Source: Anaerolineae bacterium (GTDB taxonomy: Bacteria > Chloroflexota > Anaerolineae > Aggregatilineales > UBA3940). Taken from it: a DNA stretch of 64,000 bases. The stretch spans positions 1 to 64,000 of the forward strand of contig JAFGOY010000011.1 of assembly GCA_016926255.1 (NCBI GenBank), read 5' to 3'. The position numbers were made by a program, and so were the translations under genes. The notes below the pieces were generated by a model. That model did no database searches. It saw nothing but the letters and a program-made list of their open reading frames with translations, and was not told where the DNA came from. This document shows positions 1 through 8,685 of this stretch, piece after piece (within the stretch, counting starts at the first letter, position 1; each line of letters begins with the position of its first letter).

Positions 1-170
1 TAAAAGATATAGCGACTTACTATCCGACGCGGTGCTTTTTCGGCATTTTTGGCGATTATACGATTCGGGTAGGTGCTGTTTCCCGTCATTGCGATGATCG
101 TCAATATGTTTTTGATGCAATCACACCTTTTCCCTATCCCGGCGACTTTCAAATCATTTTTATCCATGCT
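1..170. other. Left-edge sequence, possible 5' extension of the PD40 gene
   Basis: No separate gene is visible here. The reading frame of the following PD40 protein stays open on the plus strand up to position 3, so the window may cut that gene. The translated extension shows no signal peptide or repeat, and the ATG at 171 gives a sensible short cytoplasmic tail in front of the membrane segment, so I treat this stretch as leader or intergenic DNA. Confidence 0.4.
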
Positions 171-2090
171 ATGATTCACGACATGTTACTGAGACTTTTT
201 CGCATAGTCGACCGGTTGAGCCAGCTTCTTGTCAAAGAGTTTGTCTGGCTGGGTAATATAGTTTTGAGATTCGGTGGAAGGCTTTCCTCTCGTGTTTTCC
301 GGCGAGACTCGGAGATTTCTTCACCTGATACTGACTCGGCACGTAGTGATCGCCGGGTCAGTTCTTTGAGTATTGCCATTGTCGGGCTGCTGGCGTTGGT
401 CACATTTCTGGTGATCTGGGGGACGAGCGCTCAGGCGGAAGGCAGCGCGGTTGTCCAGTTCTTCTCGATTGGTGCAACGCCACAGCCGAAAGTCAACGGC
501 AGTCTGTCCAGCGCCCCGCTCGACAGCCAGGCGTCGACTCTCTCGGAAAGTTCAGGAACGCTTATCTTTTCGATGGTCGTCGGAGCGCAGCGCGACCTGT
601 TCGCTCTGTCACCGGGGCAAACCGCGCCGGTTCGCCTCACCAACACGGCAGCTGATGAACGCAGCCCGTCCTGGAGTCCAAGCGGGAATGCCATCGCTTA
701 CGCTTCCCGGCGTGATGGCAACTGGGAACTGTATATTTTGGATGTCCAGAACGGATCGAGCACTCGTGTAACCTACGACCTGGCTTATGAGAGTGATCCA
801 TCCTGGAGTCCTGACGGCCAGTGGCTGGCTTATGAAGGCTACTATGATGGCAACCTCGATATCTACATCATCAAGGCCGACGGCAGTGAAGGCCCCTACC
901 GACTGACGCAAAACCCAGAACCGGATTTCGCCCCCGCCTGGACGACCGACCCCGCCGGACGCGAGATCGCCTACGCATCGATTCGAAATGGACTCCAGGA
1001 AATCTATATCCTGTCACTGGACGATCCGAGTGAAACCCGCGCGCTGAACGTCTCCAACACCCGCGAAACGGTCGACGATTCACCTGCCTGGTCACCAGAT
1101 GCTGACTGGCTTGCCTACAGTGTCGAGCAGAACGGCGCTTCGATGATCAATGTGGCACCGGTTGGCGGAGAAGACTCGACGATAAAGGTCGCCGGTCAGG
1201 GGTATACGCCGACCTGGTCGCCGGATGGAGAGAGAGTGTTCTTTGTTGCCGATCACCAATCCGGCAGCCTGATTATCTCGACTCGCCATACCACCTGGGA
1301 AACTTCAGCGCAGACCTTCTCGCTTCCCTCATATGTGCGCGATCTCGATCTATCTCCAGCTTCGTTCCCGATTGTCACACAGGGAGAAGTTGCCCAGGCT
1401 GCAAACGATCCACTGGTTCCCGCGTTCGAGGAAGCGCTGGTTTCCGCGCCACAGTCCGATCAGGAGGTGTCCTATCGGCTGGTAACACTCGATGTCGTTT
1501 CACCCTCGCCCTATCTGAGCGACCGCGTGGACGGCTCTTTCGTCGCACTTCGCGAAAATGTCACCCGCCTCGCCGGGTGGGATTTCCTGGGCAACCTCGA
1601 CGGCGCACTGTGGGAAATCGACCGCAACCCTGAACCCGGCCAGGATAATCAAAACTGGCATAAAGCCGGGCGAGCTTTTGACATCGTCCAGGCGTACAAT
1701 CTGAGTGATCCGCCGATGATCGAACTGGTTCCCGAGCAGAACGGCGCTGACTTGACCTGGCGCATGTATGTCAGGTGCGCTGCGCAGGACGGCTCCCAGG
1801 GGGAGCCGATGCGCCGCCTTCCCTGGGATTTCGCGGCCAGGACGGGCACAGATGTATCCGCTTATGAAAACGGTGGTCGCTACAAAGACTCGATCCCGGC
1901 TGGCTACTACATCGACTTCACCGCGCTGGCTTCCTATTACGGCTGGCGCCCGGCCCCCTCTGATAGTTCATGGCGGAACAACTGGTCAGGTGTCCTGTTC
2001 TGGCAATATGAAAATCACGGTGACCTTGATTGGTGGTCGGCGATGCTCGAACTCTATACCCGGCAAGTTCTTGAGGATGCATTTAGTTAG
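171..2090 (+). CDS. Membrane-anchored PD40/TolB-like beta-propeller protein
   Basis: The 639-residue product has a basic N-terminal tail, one membrane segment at about residues 64-84, and then an extracytoplasmic region. Residues about 130-390 hold repeated PD40 blades, each with a W-S-P-D/S-G turn followed by an aliphatic-A-Y strand, as in TolB-type propellers. The C-terminal part (about 420-639) is a separate Trp-rich domain that I do not recognise; it reads as an extracellular globular module. Such propellers bind protein or peptidoglycan partners; no enzymatic residues are obvious. An M23 peptidase follows 42 bp downstream in the same direction and is probably co-transcribed, which suggests a joint role at the cell wall. 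ATG at 171 is the first in the window, and 183 is an alternative. The frame is open to the left edge. Confidence 0.75.
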   Translation: MIHDMLLRLFRIVDRLSQLLVKEFVWLGNIVLRFGGRLSSRVFRRDSEISSPDTDSARSDRRVSSLSIAIVGLLALVTFLVIWGTSAQAEGSAVVQFFSIGATPQPKVNGSLSSAPLDSQASTLSESSGTLIFSMVVGAQRDLFALSPGQTAPVRLTNTAADERSPSWSPSGNAIAYASRRDGNWELYILDVQNGSSTRVTYDLAYESDPSWSPDGQWLAYEGYYDGNLDIYIIKADGSEGPYRLTQNPEPDFAPAWTTDPAGREIAYASIRNGLQEIYILSLDDPSETRALNVSNTRETVDDSPAWSPDADWLAYSVEQNGASMINVAPVGGEDSTIKVAGQGYTPTWSPDGERVFFVADHQSGSLIISTRHTTWETSAQTFSLPSYVRDLDLSPASFPIVTQGEVAQAANDPLVPAFEEALVSAPQSDQEVSYRLVTLDVVSPSPYLSDRVDGSFVALRENVTRLAGWDFLGNLDGALWEIDRNPEPGQDNQNWHKAGRAFDIVQAYNLSDPPMIELVPEQNGADLTWRMYVRCAAQDGSQGEPMRRLPWDFAARTGTDVSAYENGGRYKDSIPAGYYIDFTALASYYGWRPAPSDSSWRNNWSGVLFWQYENHGDLDWWSAMLELYTRQVLEDAFS

Positions 2091-2132
2091 TCGACATCGT
2101 CCGGTCAATTTTTTGAATGAGGTTTTACCGGT

Positions 2133-3260
2133 ATGAAACGGATGCAGGGTGTTATCGTCTTCTTTCTGATTGCGATCCTCGCCACACTCCTGTTTGTTGT
2201 TCGCCTGCCAGACTCCAGCCAGGGAACGATCAACCGTGCGCAGGTGGCCCTTCCCCCATTATCAACACCCAAGGCCGATGTAGTCCCACAGTCCGGAACC
2301 AATGGAAATACACTCTCCCAGAATGGCGAAGAAGCCGGGGGCGAGCATGTGATTGAGATGGCCTCCGAACCCAATCCCCCAGCGGTTCCCCAGGAGGCTT
2401 TTTACGCCTCCGAACTCGAAATTTCCGGCGATTCTCAGGAAACTTCGTCAGGAGAAGCATCTACCGACGGCTGGAATCCGCCGCCACTGGCCGTTCCCCT
2501 CGCCCGCCATCCCAACGATCATTACTGGTTTGTGCGACCCGTCACCTCCAACTATGACAATGCCGGGCTTGACTGGTATTCCTATGGCTCCGATGGGCCA
2601 AGCGACGATTTCCGTGTTCATCATGGCATCGACATGTCAAACCCGATTGGCGTCGAGGTTCACGCTGCCGGAGACGGCACCGTCATCTGGGCCGGGCGCG
2701 GACATGTCAATGAGTATGAGAGCATATCCTCGTATGGGAACTGTGTTGTCATCGAACACGACCTGGGCTATCGTGGAAAGGTGATCTATACCCTCTATGC
2801 CCATCTTTCATCCACGCTGATCCAGAAAGGCGACCGCGTTGAAGCCGGGCAGGTGATCGGATTGATCGGCGCGACCGGGCAGGTAACCGGACCTCATGTT
2901 CACTTTGAGGTGCGCATCGACCGGAATTCATACTACGCGGTCAGAAATCCCGATCTATGGATTGCTCCCTACACGGGCAGCGGGACAATCGCCGGTTATC
3001 TCGCCTACGATGACGGCAGAGCGGCCAGCGACGTCGAGGTTACCGTCCGCGACATAGAAACCGGCGATGATGTTCTCCATACCTGGACGTATGCCAGCTA
3101 TGGCGTCAACACCGACGATGCCTGGCGAGAAAATTTCGTTATTCCCAATGTCCCGGTTGGTCGCTACCTGGTGTTTGCCAATTACGGGTCTGACCGCTGG
3201 GCAGGTGAGATCAACGTCCTCGAAGGGGTCACCAACTGGGTCGACATGGAGCTTCGCTAA
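2133..3260 (+). CDS. M23 family metalloendopeptidase with C-terminal beta-sandwich domain
   Basis: The 375-residue product has an N-terminal membrane segment (about 5-23), a Pro/Ser/Glu-rich linker to about residue 130, and a LytM/M23 domain. The zinc ligands are present: H164 and D167 in H-H-G-I-D, and the H-V-H-F motif with H255 and H257. H224 in Y-A-H-L is also conserved. This is the catalytic set of lysostaphin-type Gly/D-Ala endopeptidases that cut peptidoglycan cross-links outside the membrane. Residues 285-375 form an extra beta-rich domain resembling carboxypeptidase-regulatory folds, which could aid substrate or surface binding. It sits 42 bp behind the PD40 protein and 96 bp before relA, which has its own promoter. 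The family assignment is firm; the substrate is not known. Confidence 0.88.
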   Translation: MKRMQGVIVFFLIAILATLLFVVRLPDSSQGTINRAQVALPPLSTPKADVVPQSGTNGNTLSQNGEEAGGEHVIEMASEPNPPAVPQEAFYASELEISGDSQETSSGEASTDGWNPPPLAVPLARHPNDHYWFVRPVTSNYDNAGLDWYSYGSDGPSDDFRVHHGIDMSNPIGVEVHAAGDGTVIWAGRGHVNEYESISSYGNCVVIEHDLGYRGKVIYTLYAHLSSTLIQKGDRVEAGQVIGLIGATGQVTGPHVHFEVRIDRNSYYAVRNPDLWIAPYTGSGTIAGYLAYDDGRAASDVEVTVRDIETGDDVLHTWTYASYGVNTDDAWRENFVIPNVPVGRYLVFANYGSDRWAGEINVLEGVTNWVDMELR

Positions 3261-3288
3261 ATCGTCTGCCATTATTCACAAACGCCCA

Positions 3289-3317
3289 TTGCACCGACTG
3301 TTCCACTGATTTATACT
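3289..3317 (+). promoter_or_regulatory. Sigma70-type promoter of the relA/spoT gene
   Basis: TTGCAC at 3289-3294 and TATACT at 3312-3317 are separated by 17 bp. The predicted start of transcription lies near 3324, leaving a leader of about 33 nt before the ATG at 3357. Confidence 0.5.
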
Positions 3318-3356
3318 GACATACAAGCACCGGTTTAGTCGTTTTCAGGTACAGGG

Positions 3357-5534
3357 ATGACGATCAATACAGTTCCAACATTTGAGGAGTTTGTCAGCGG
3401 GTACAATGATCTGCAAGTCCGCGATCGAACCATCCTTCAACGTGCTTACAACCTCGCGATCAGCGCCCACCAGGGACAGAAACGTGCATCGGGCGAAGAC
3501 TACGTCATTCACTGCGTCGAAGTAGCTCGTCTCTTGATCGAGCTGGGGCTGGACACTTCTGTCATCGCTGCCGGGCTGCTCCACGATATTGTCGAAGATA
3601 CGTCAATCACCCTCGAAGATTTACGTGAGGAGTTCGGGGAGGAAATTGCCGGGCTGGTTGGCGGCGTGACCAAGATGGATCAGCTAACCCTCTCGACTGA
3701 GGACAAGCCGGAAGGCAAACCCCGCGACCGGGAAGCTGAGTACCTGCGCAAAACGCTGCTGGCGATGAACGACGATGTGCGGGTGATCTTGATCAAGCTG
3801 GCCGACCGTCTGCACAATATGCGGACGCTGGGACACCTTTCGTCGGAGAGGCAGATTCGCAATGCTCGTGAGACTATCGAGATTTTTGCCCCGCTTGCCA
3901 GCCGGCTGGGTATCTGGCAGCTTAAATGGGAACTCGAAGACCTGTCCTTTCGCTACCTGGAGCCTGACCGTTACAAACAGATCGCCAAATTAATCGACGA
4001 GCGCCGCGACGACCGTGATCGGTATATGGAGCGCTTGATCGAACGCATCGGGAATACCCTTGAACAGAACCATATTGAGGCGTCCGTAAAAGGGCGTCCC
4101 AAACATATTTACAGCATCTGGCGCAAGATGGAGCGAAAACAGCTTCCCTTTGACCTGATTTTCGACGTGCGGGCCATCCGGGTGCTGGTCCCCGACGTGC
4201 TGACCTGCTACCAGACCCTCGCCGTCATTCACCAGACCTGGCGACCGATTGCCGGAGAGTTTGACGACTACATCGCCGCACCCAAAGACAATTTCTACCA
4301 ATCGCTGCATACGGCAGTCATCCTTGAGGACGGCAAGACGCTGGAAGTTCAAATCCGCACGCCTGAAATGGACGAGCACGCCGAATACGGTGTTGCCGCC
4401 CACTGGCGTTACAAGGAATCAGGGAGCCGCCGCGGCAGCCCGGATGAGGCCTATGAGCGTCGGATCAAGCACCTCCGCGATATGATGGAGGTCGATCAGA
4501 CCATCTCAGACGCAAATGAATACCTGGATTTGCTGCGCAGCGATGTTTTCCAGGATCGGGTGTATGTCTTCACACCTCGCGGCGATATTATTGATCTGCC
4601 GAGCGGAGCAACGCCCATCGACTTTGCCTACCATATCCATACCGACATCGGCAACCGCTGCCGGGGCGCGAAGGTGAACGGCAAGCTTGTTCCACTCGAC
4701 TATGCACTCCAGGTCGGCGACCGCGTCGAAATCGTGACGTCAAAGCGGGGTGGCCCCAGCCGTGACTGGCTCAATCCCAGCCTGGGATATATCCACACAA
4801 AGCGGGCGGCGGCAAAAATCCGCCAGTGGTTCCGTCGCCAGGATCGCGACAAGATGATCGGCCTGGGCCGCGAAATCCTCGACCGCGAACTGCGGCGTAT
4901 GGCCATCGAGAAGATGTCGCACGAGCAGGTCGCGGAGATGTTTGGGATCGAGAAAACGGACGAGCTTCTGGCCCAGATCGGCTTTGGCGACGTACACCCC
5001 CAGCAGATCGCTACAAAAATCCTGGAACTCGAACGGGAATCGAAGAACATACTTACCGAAGCGATGGCCAGGCCGCCCGCACCGGTATCGAAGTCGACGC
5101 AGGATGTTTATGTGCAGGGCGCTGCCGGTATGCTGATCAACATGGCGGGCTGCTGTAACCCGGTTCAGGGTGACGAAATCGTCGGCTATATTACGCGCGG
5201 GCGCGGCGTGACCGTCCACCGTGCCGACTGCCACAACGTATTGAACCTGAACAATGAACGCCTGATCAAAGTCGAGTGGGGTTCCGAGCCGGAAGCACGC
5301 TACCGGGTGCCGGTATTGATCAAAGCCTATGACCGCGAAGGACTGATGCGCGATATCGGCACTGTCGTGGCCGATGAGCATATCAGCGTCAGCGACGTAA
5401 GCATTCGCATTCAAGATCATATCGCCAGGTTTAGCGTTACGATGGAAGTTCAAAGTGCGGCGCAGCTCAGCGATGTACTGTCCCGCATCACGCGCCTGCC
5501 CAATGTAATCGAGGCAAACCGGGTCAGTTCTTAA
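3357..5534 (+). CDS. relA: Bifunctional (p)ppGpp synthetase/hydrolase RelA/SpoT
   Basis: The 725-residue product has the full long-Rel architecture. The HD hydrolase domain covers about residues 25-180, with H52 and the H-D-I-V-E-D motif at 76-81 intact. The synthetase domain follows (about 235-350), containing the R-P-K-H-I-Y-S-I-W helix and the K-D-N-F-Y-Q-S-L-H-T motif. TGS is at about 395-455, a Cys-containing zinc-finger region at about 585-640 (A-G-C-C-N-P and H-R-A-D-C-H) and ACT at about 650-723. Both catalytic halves look complete, so the enzyme should make and degrade (p)ppGpp in the cytoplasm, controlling growth under starvation. It has its own promoter and is followed after 25 bp by an unrelated TIM-barrel gene that may share the transcript. 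Length and motifs match single-Rel bacteria. Confidence 0.96.
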   Translation: MTINTVPTFEEFVSGYNDLQVRDRTILQRAYNLAISAHQGQKRASGEDYVIHCVEVARLLIELGLDTSVIAAGLLHDIVEDTSITLEDLREEFGEEIAGLVGGVTKMDQLTLSTEDKPEGKPRDREAEYLRKTLLAMNDDVRVILIKLADRLHNMRTLGHLSSERQIRNARETIEIFAPLASRLGIWQLKWELEDLSFRYLEPDRYKQIAKLIDERRDDRDRYMERLIERIGNTLEQNHIEASVKGRPKHIYSIWRKMERKQLPFDLIFDVRAIRVLVPDVLTCYQTLAVIHQTWRPIAGEFDDYIAAPKDNFYQSLHTAVILEDGKTLEVQIRTPEMDEHAEYGVAAHWRYKESGSRRGSPDEAYERRIKHLRDMMEVDQTISDANEYLDLLRSDVFQDRVYVFTPRGDIIDLPSGATPIDFAYHIHTDIGNRCRGAKVNGKLVPLDYALQVGDRVEIVTSKRGGPSRDWLNPSLGYIHTKRAAAKIRQWFRRQDRDKMIGLGREILDRELRRMAIEKMSHEQVAEMFGIEKTDELLAQIGFGDVHPQQIATKILELERESKNILTEAMARPPAPVSKSTQDVYVQGAAGMLINMAGCCNPVQGDEIVGYITRGRGVTVHRADCHNVLNLNNERLIKVEWGSEPEARYRVPVLIKAYDREGLMRDIGTVVADEHISVSDVSIRIQDHIARFSVTMEVQSAAQLSDVLSRITRLPNVIEANRVSS

Positions 5535-5559
5535 TCCTTACACCAGAAAGGGAAATCCT

Positions 5560-6642
5560 ATGGCGCTGGAAGGCAAAGGCTTGTACATGTGGAAAATCCA
5601 CAACTGCGAGGGCGGCAGCGTCTCGGCGATTGTGCAGCGCGCCAAAGATGCCGGGTTGAGTCACGTCTTGATCAAAATTGCTGACGGCCCACGTGCCTAC
5701 AATGTCGATCTGGCGGAGGCACTCGTTGAGGCATTGAAGGGATCAGGTATTGCGACCTGGGGCTGGCAGTTTGTCTATGGTGATGAACCGTTTGGCGAAG
5801 CCGACATCGCCGTCCACCGCGTGAAAACGCTCAACCTTGACGGGTTTGTCGTCAACGCCGAGGTTGATTACAAGGGCAAGCACGCGGCAGCATTGGCCTA
5901 TATGGACAGCCTCCGCTCGCGGATTCCCGGCGTGCCGATTGCCCTGAGTTCCTTCCGCTACCCGCGCTACCATACCACGCTGCCCTGGACCGAGTTCCTC
6001 AGCCAGTGTGATTACAATATGCCGCAGGTTTACTGGATACAGGCTTCCAATCCTGCCCAGCAAACCGACAGTTGCATTGCGCAGTTCCAGAATGTCTACC
6101 CGATCCGCCCGATCATCGTGACCGGGGCCGCCTACGAGGAATGGGGCTGGCGACCGACCACCGGGCAGGTGAAGGAATTCCTCAGCCACGCCAAAGAAAT
6201 CGGGATTACGGCGGCCAATTTCTGGAGCTGGGATTACGCAGGCAGTGCTGCGGGCAGCGACCTGTGGGAGACAATCGCCAATTTTGATTGGCCGGTGAGC
6301 AAGCCTGCCGTCGACATCGTCGAGCGGCTGGTTTTCCTAATGAACGACCGCGACCTGGATGGGATTATTGCCCTCTACCAGAAGAACGCCGTCCTGGTGA
6401 CCTCCAAAACAACTATTCAGGGCCGGACAGCGATTCGAGCCTATTACAAAGATTTACTCAAGACGCAGCTTCCGCATTCCAAGATCAAAGTGGAAACCCG
6501 CGTCGTTCAGGACAATATCCGCCACTTCAAGTGGGATGCCACCGGCGCGACCAATGGAAAGTCGGTGGATGATGGGCAGGATACCATCGGCACGCGTCAG
6601 GGGCTGATCCAATATCACAGCAGCGTCTACCGGATTGTTTGA
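5560..6642 (+). CDS. TIM-barrel glycosidase-like protein fused to an NTF2/SnoaL-like domain
   Basis: The 360-residue product has two parts. Residues 1-245 resemble the TIM-barrel found in GH25-like and DUF4015-like proteins: successive beta-alpha units with Lys, Asp and Glu at strand ends (K-I-A-D-G near 44, N-A-E-V-D near 98, Y-N-M-P-Q-V-Y near 150, N-F-W-S-W near 220). Residues 250-360 look like an NTF2/SnoaL cone, with a Y-x-x-N-A-V-L-V-T start. No signal peptide is seen, so a cytoplasmic product is likely unless export is non-classical. A GGGAAA stretch sits before the ATG. A strong hairpin terminator follows. Substrate unknown. A pairing of these two folds is unusual; domain assignment is by pattern only. 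Confidence 0.55.
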   Translation: MALEGKGLYMWKIHNCEGGSVSAIVQRAKDAGLSHVLIKIADGPRAYNVDLAEALVEALKGSGIATWGWQFVYGDEPFGEADIAVHRVKTLNLDGFVVNAEVDYKGKHAAALAYMDSLRSRIPGVPIALSSFRYPRYHTTLPWTEFLSQCDYNMPQVYWIQASNPAQQTDSCIAQFQNVYPIRPIIVTGAAYEEWGWRPTTGQVKEFLSHAKEIGITAANFWSWDYAGSAAGSDLWETIANFDWPVSKPAVDIVERLVFLMNDRDLDGIIALYQKNAVLVTSKTTIQGRTAIRAYYKDLLKTQLPHSKIKVETRVVQDNIRHFKWDATGATNGKSVDDGQDTIGTRQGLIQYHSSVYRIV

Positions 6643-6664
6643 TTGAGCCGGTAAGTACAAACAA

Positions 6665-6699
6665 AAAAGAGTCCCTTGCCAGCAAGCAGGGACTCTTTT
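6665..6699. terminator. Bidirectional terminator between convergent genes
   Basis: A perfect 12-bp stem (6665-6676 with 6688-6699) encloses an 11-nt loop. The A-run on the left arm and the T-run on the right arm make it usable for both the plus-strand TIM-barrel gene and the minus-strand plsX. Confidence 0.85.
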
Positions 6700-6713
6700 G
6701 CTTTAACCAGGCT

Positions 6714-7718
6714 TTATAACGTCGAGACACCTTCCCTGATCGCCTCGATGACGTTTCCCTCTACAGCCCTGCGTGCCTGCCCGACAGCATTCTTGATCGC
6801 CCGGCCATTTGAGCGCCCATGCGCAACGATCACGATGCCGTCCAGTCCGAGTAAGGGCGCGCCGCCGACCTCGAAGGGATCGGTGTGTTTGGAAACGCGC
6901 GCGAAGGCAGGTTTAGCCAGCATCCCCCCCACGCTGGTGATCACCCCGGCCTTGATTTCCTTCTTGATTAATTTGCTGACCATACTGGCGGTCGACTCGA
7001 TGCTTTTGATGAACACGTTCCCGGTAAACCCGTCGTGGATGACGATGTCGGTCTCCCCGGCGAGCACTTCTTTAGGCTCCATGTTGCCGACATAGTTCAC
7101 AGCACTCTGGCCGCGCATCAGCGGGATCGTCCCTTTGATGAGTTCGTTCCCTTTGCCCTCCTCCTCGCCGTTGCTGAGAAGCGCCACACGCGGGTTTTCG
7201 ATTCCCATCGCCTGTTTTGCAAAAATACTCGTCATAAAAGCGAACTGGAGCAGGTACTCGGGCCTGCAATCGGCGTTGGCCCCAATGTCGCCAGCCATGA
7301 CCATGCCGGTCAGGTTCGGGAAGATGGCTGTCAGCACCGGTCGCTTGACACCTTTCATTCGTCGGAGTGGGCCAAGCGTCGCCACCGCCAGCACGCCGCC
7401 GGTGTTGCCTGCCGTCACATAGGCATCGGCATCTCCATTTTTGACCAGGCTCATCCCGACGTGCATCGACGAGTCGGGTTTGCCCCGCACCACGTCGGAA
7501 GGTTTGTCGGTCATCTCAATTACTTCACTGGCATGGACAACTTCGATATTCAGCCCGGTAATATCATGTTTCGCGAGTTCGGGCCTGATCAAATCCTCTT
7601 TGCCCACCAGGATGATCGTGTCGTTCCATTCCCTGGCAGCGAACACCGCTCCTTCAACATCTGGCGCAGGATAGGAGTCGCTTCCCATCGCATCGACGAC
7701 AATACGCATCTGAGTCAT
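6714..7718 (-). CDS. plsX: Phosphate acyltransferase PlsX
   Basis: The 334-residue product matches PlsX in length and pattern: the start I-V-V-D-A-M-G-S-D, the K-P-D-S-S-M region, the T-A-G-N-T-G-G motif near residue 100 and D-G-F-T-G-N-V near 225. PlsX converts acyl-ACP and phosphate to acyl-phosphate at the membrane surface, the first step of phosphatidic acid synthesis with PlsY. Neither plsY nor fab genes are adjacent. It lies 18 bp downstream of the LON-domain gene on the same strand, so the two are probably one transcript that ends at the shared terminator. ATG at 7718 starts the canonical N-terminus. Confidence 0.95.
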   Translation of the reverse strand: MTQMRIVVDAMGSDSYPAPDVEGAVFAAREWNDTIILVGKEDLIRPELAKHDITGLNIEVVHASEVIEMTDKPSDVVRGKPDSSMHVGMSLVKNGDADAYVTAGNTGGVLAVATLGPLRRMKGVKRPVLTAIFPNLTGMVMAGDIGANADCRPEYLLQFAFMTSIFAKQAMGIENPRVALLSNGEEEGKGNELIKGTIPLMRGQSAVNYVGNMEPKEVLAGETDIVIHDGFTGNVFIKSIESTASMVSKLIKKEIKAGVITSVGGMLAKPAFARVSKHTDPFEVGGAPLLGLDGIVIVAHGRSNGRAIKNAVGQARRAVEGNVIEAIREGVSTL

Positions 7719-7736
7719 TCTCCTTATGGTTATTGG

Positions 7737-8435
7737 CTAATTGGGTGAAAAGAAGGTCGACGTATCCTGATTCGGATAGCCCAGCCTGATCATATGATCC
7801 AGCAAAACCATCTCCCGCTTGAGTAGTTCCTGCCCGATGGCGAGCATGGCTTGCAGATCGCTGGCTTCTAATATTTTTTGCTTGTCTTTCATCGGGAACG
7901 GTACCAGGATCGACAGGAAATAGGCCAGCGCCATCCCGTCATCGGGAATTTCGTTAAAAGTCTCTTCGACATCCGATGCAGACGCCAGTACTGCCAGGTA
8001 CTCGCTCAACATGGGCCGGAGTTGGGCAACCAGTGTATCGACTCCCGGCTGGTCGATCCCCTCGATCGGAAAATCCTCAACCATCGCTTCCAGATACGGC
8101 TTCTCCTGCAGGAGATTGTGAATACGAAATCGCTGGTAGCCGACCGCCTGGATATTCATCCGGCCATCGTCAAGGCGCTCATAATGGGTGACATAGGCCG
8201 TCGTGCCGACATCAAAGGGCGTGGCCGGTCCGCCGACTTCGCGGCCCTCGCGGATCAGCGTCACGCCGAACGGTTTGTTCTCGGCGACACAGCGCCCGAT
8301 CATCAGCCGGTAGCGCGGTTCGAAGATGTGGAGCGGCAGCACCATCCCGGGGAAAAGCACCGTTTCGAGTGGAAATAATGGGAGTTTATATAAGTCGCTC
8401 AATGTCTGCTTTCCTGATCGTGGCCCAGGCTGCAT
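7737..8435 (-). CDS. LON substrate-binding domain protein (LonN-like)
   Basis: The 232-residue product (start taken at ATG 8435) begins with the typical L-P-L-F-P-L-E-T-V-L-F-P-G strand pattern of the Lon N-terminal substrate-binding domain (PF02190), continuing with H-I-F-E-P-R-Y. The ATPase and protease parts of Lon are absent, as in the many stand-alone LON-domain proteins whose role is likely substrate or adaptor binding. An in-frame upstream ATG at 8504 would add 23 residues, but it lies inside the divergent tRNA-Leu promoter and adds only basic residues, so I reject it. Probably co-transcribed with plsX. The molecular partner is unknown. Confidence 0.85.
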   Translation of the reverse strand: MQPGPRSGKQTLSDLYKLPLFPLETVLFPGMVLPLHIFEPRYRLMIGRCVAENKPFGVTLIREGREVGGPATPFDVGTTAYVTHYERLDDGRMNIQAVGYQRFRIHNLLQEKPYLEAMVEDFPIEGIDQPGVDTLVAQLRPMLSEYLAVLASASDVEETFNEIPDDGMALAYFLSILVPFPMKDKQKILEASDLQAMLAIGQELLKREMVLLDHMIRLGYPNQDTSTFFSPN

Positions 8436-8484
8436 GAAGTAAATCCGGGCGGGTCGCCTTGCCCGCTTTTTTGCACGGAATTCA

Positions 8485-8512
8485 TTGACAGCGCCTGCCA
8501 GCATGCTATAAT
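8485..8512 (+). promoter_or_regulatory. Promoter of tRNA-Leu(GAG)
   Basis: A perfect TTGACA at 8485-8490 and TATAAT at 8507-8512 are separated by 16 bp and end 14 bp before the mature tRNA. Confidence 0.85.
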
Positions 8513-8526
8513 GGGTGGCACCTATT

Positions 8527-8608
8527 GCCCCGGTGGCGGAATTGGCATACGCGGCAGGTTGAGGGCCTGTGCCCTATGGGCGTGGAGGTTCGAGTCCTCT
8601 CCGGGGCA
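8527..8608 (+). tRNA. tRNA-Leu, anticodon GAG
   Basis: The 7-bp acceptor stem pairs GCCCCGG (8527-8533) with CCGGGGC (8601-8607). The anticodon stem is 8554-8558 with 8566-8570 around the loop TTGAGGG, giving GAG at 8561-8563. A long class II variable arm and a standard T-arm (GTTCGAGTC) fit tRNA-Leu. CCA is not encoded. Confidence 0.95.
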
Positions 8609-8620
8609 TTACTTAAGATA

Positions 8621-8643
8621 ACGCGCAAAAGCGCGTTTTTTTT
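8621..8643 (+). terminator. Terminator of tRNA-Leu(GAG)
   Basis: The stem ACGCGC/GCGCGT (8621-8626 with 8631-8636), with an AAAA loop, is followed directly by a run of eight T residues. Confidence 0.85.
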
Positions 8644-8685
8644 CTTTTTCTACCTGGATTTTACCACAATACTGCATGAATTGGA

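Noticed and set aside
4740-5453. Minus-strand frame of 237 codons
   Set aside because: Complement of the relA C-terminal half; no recognisable product.
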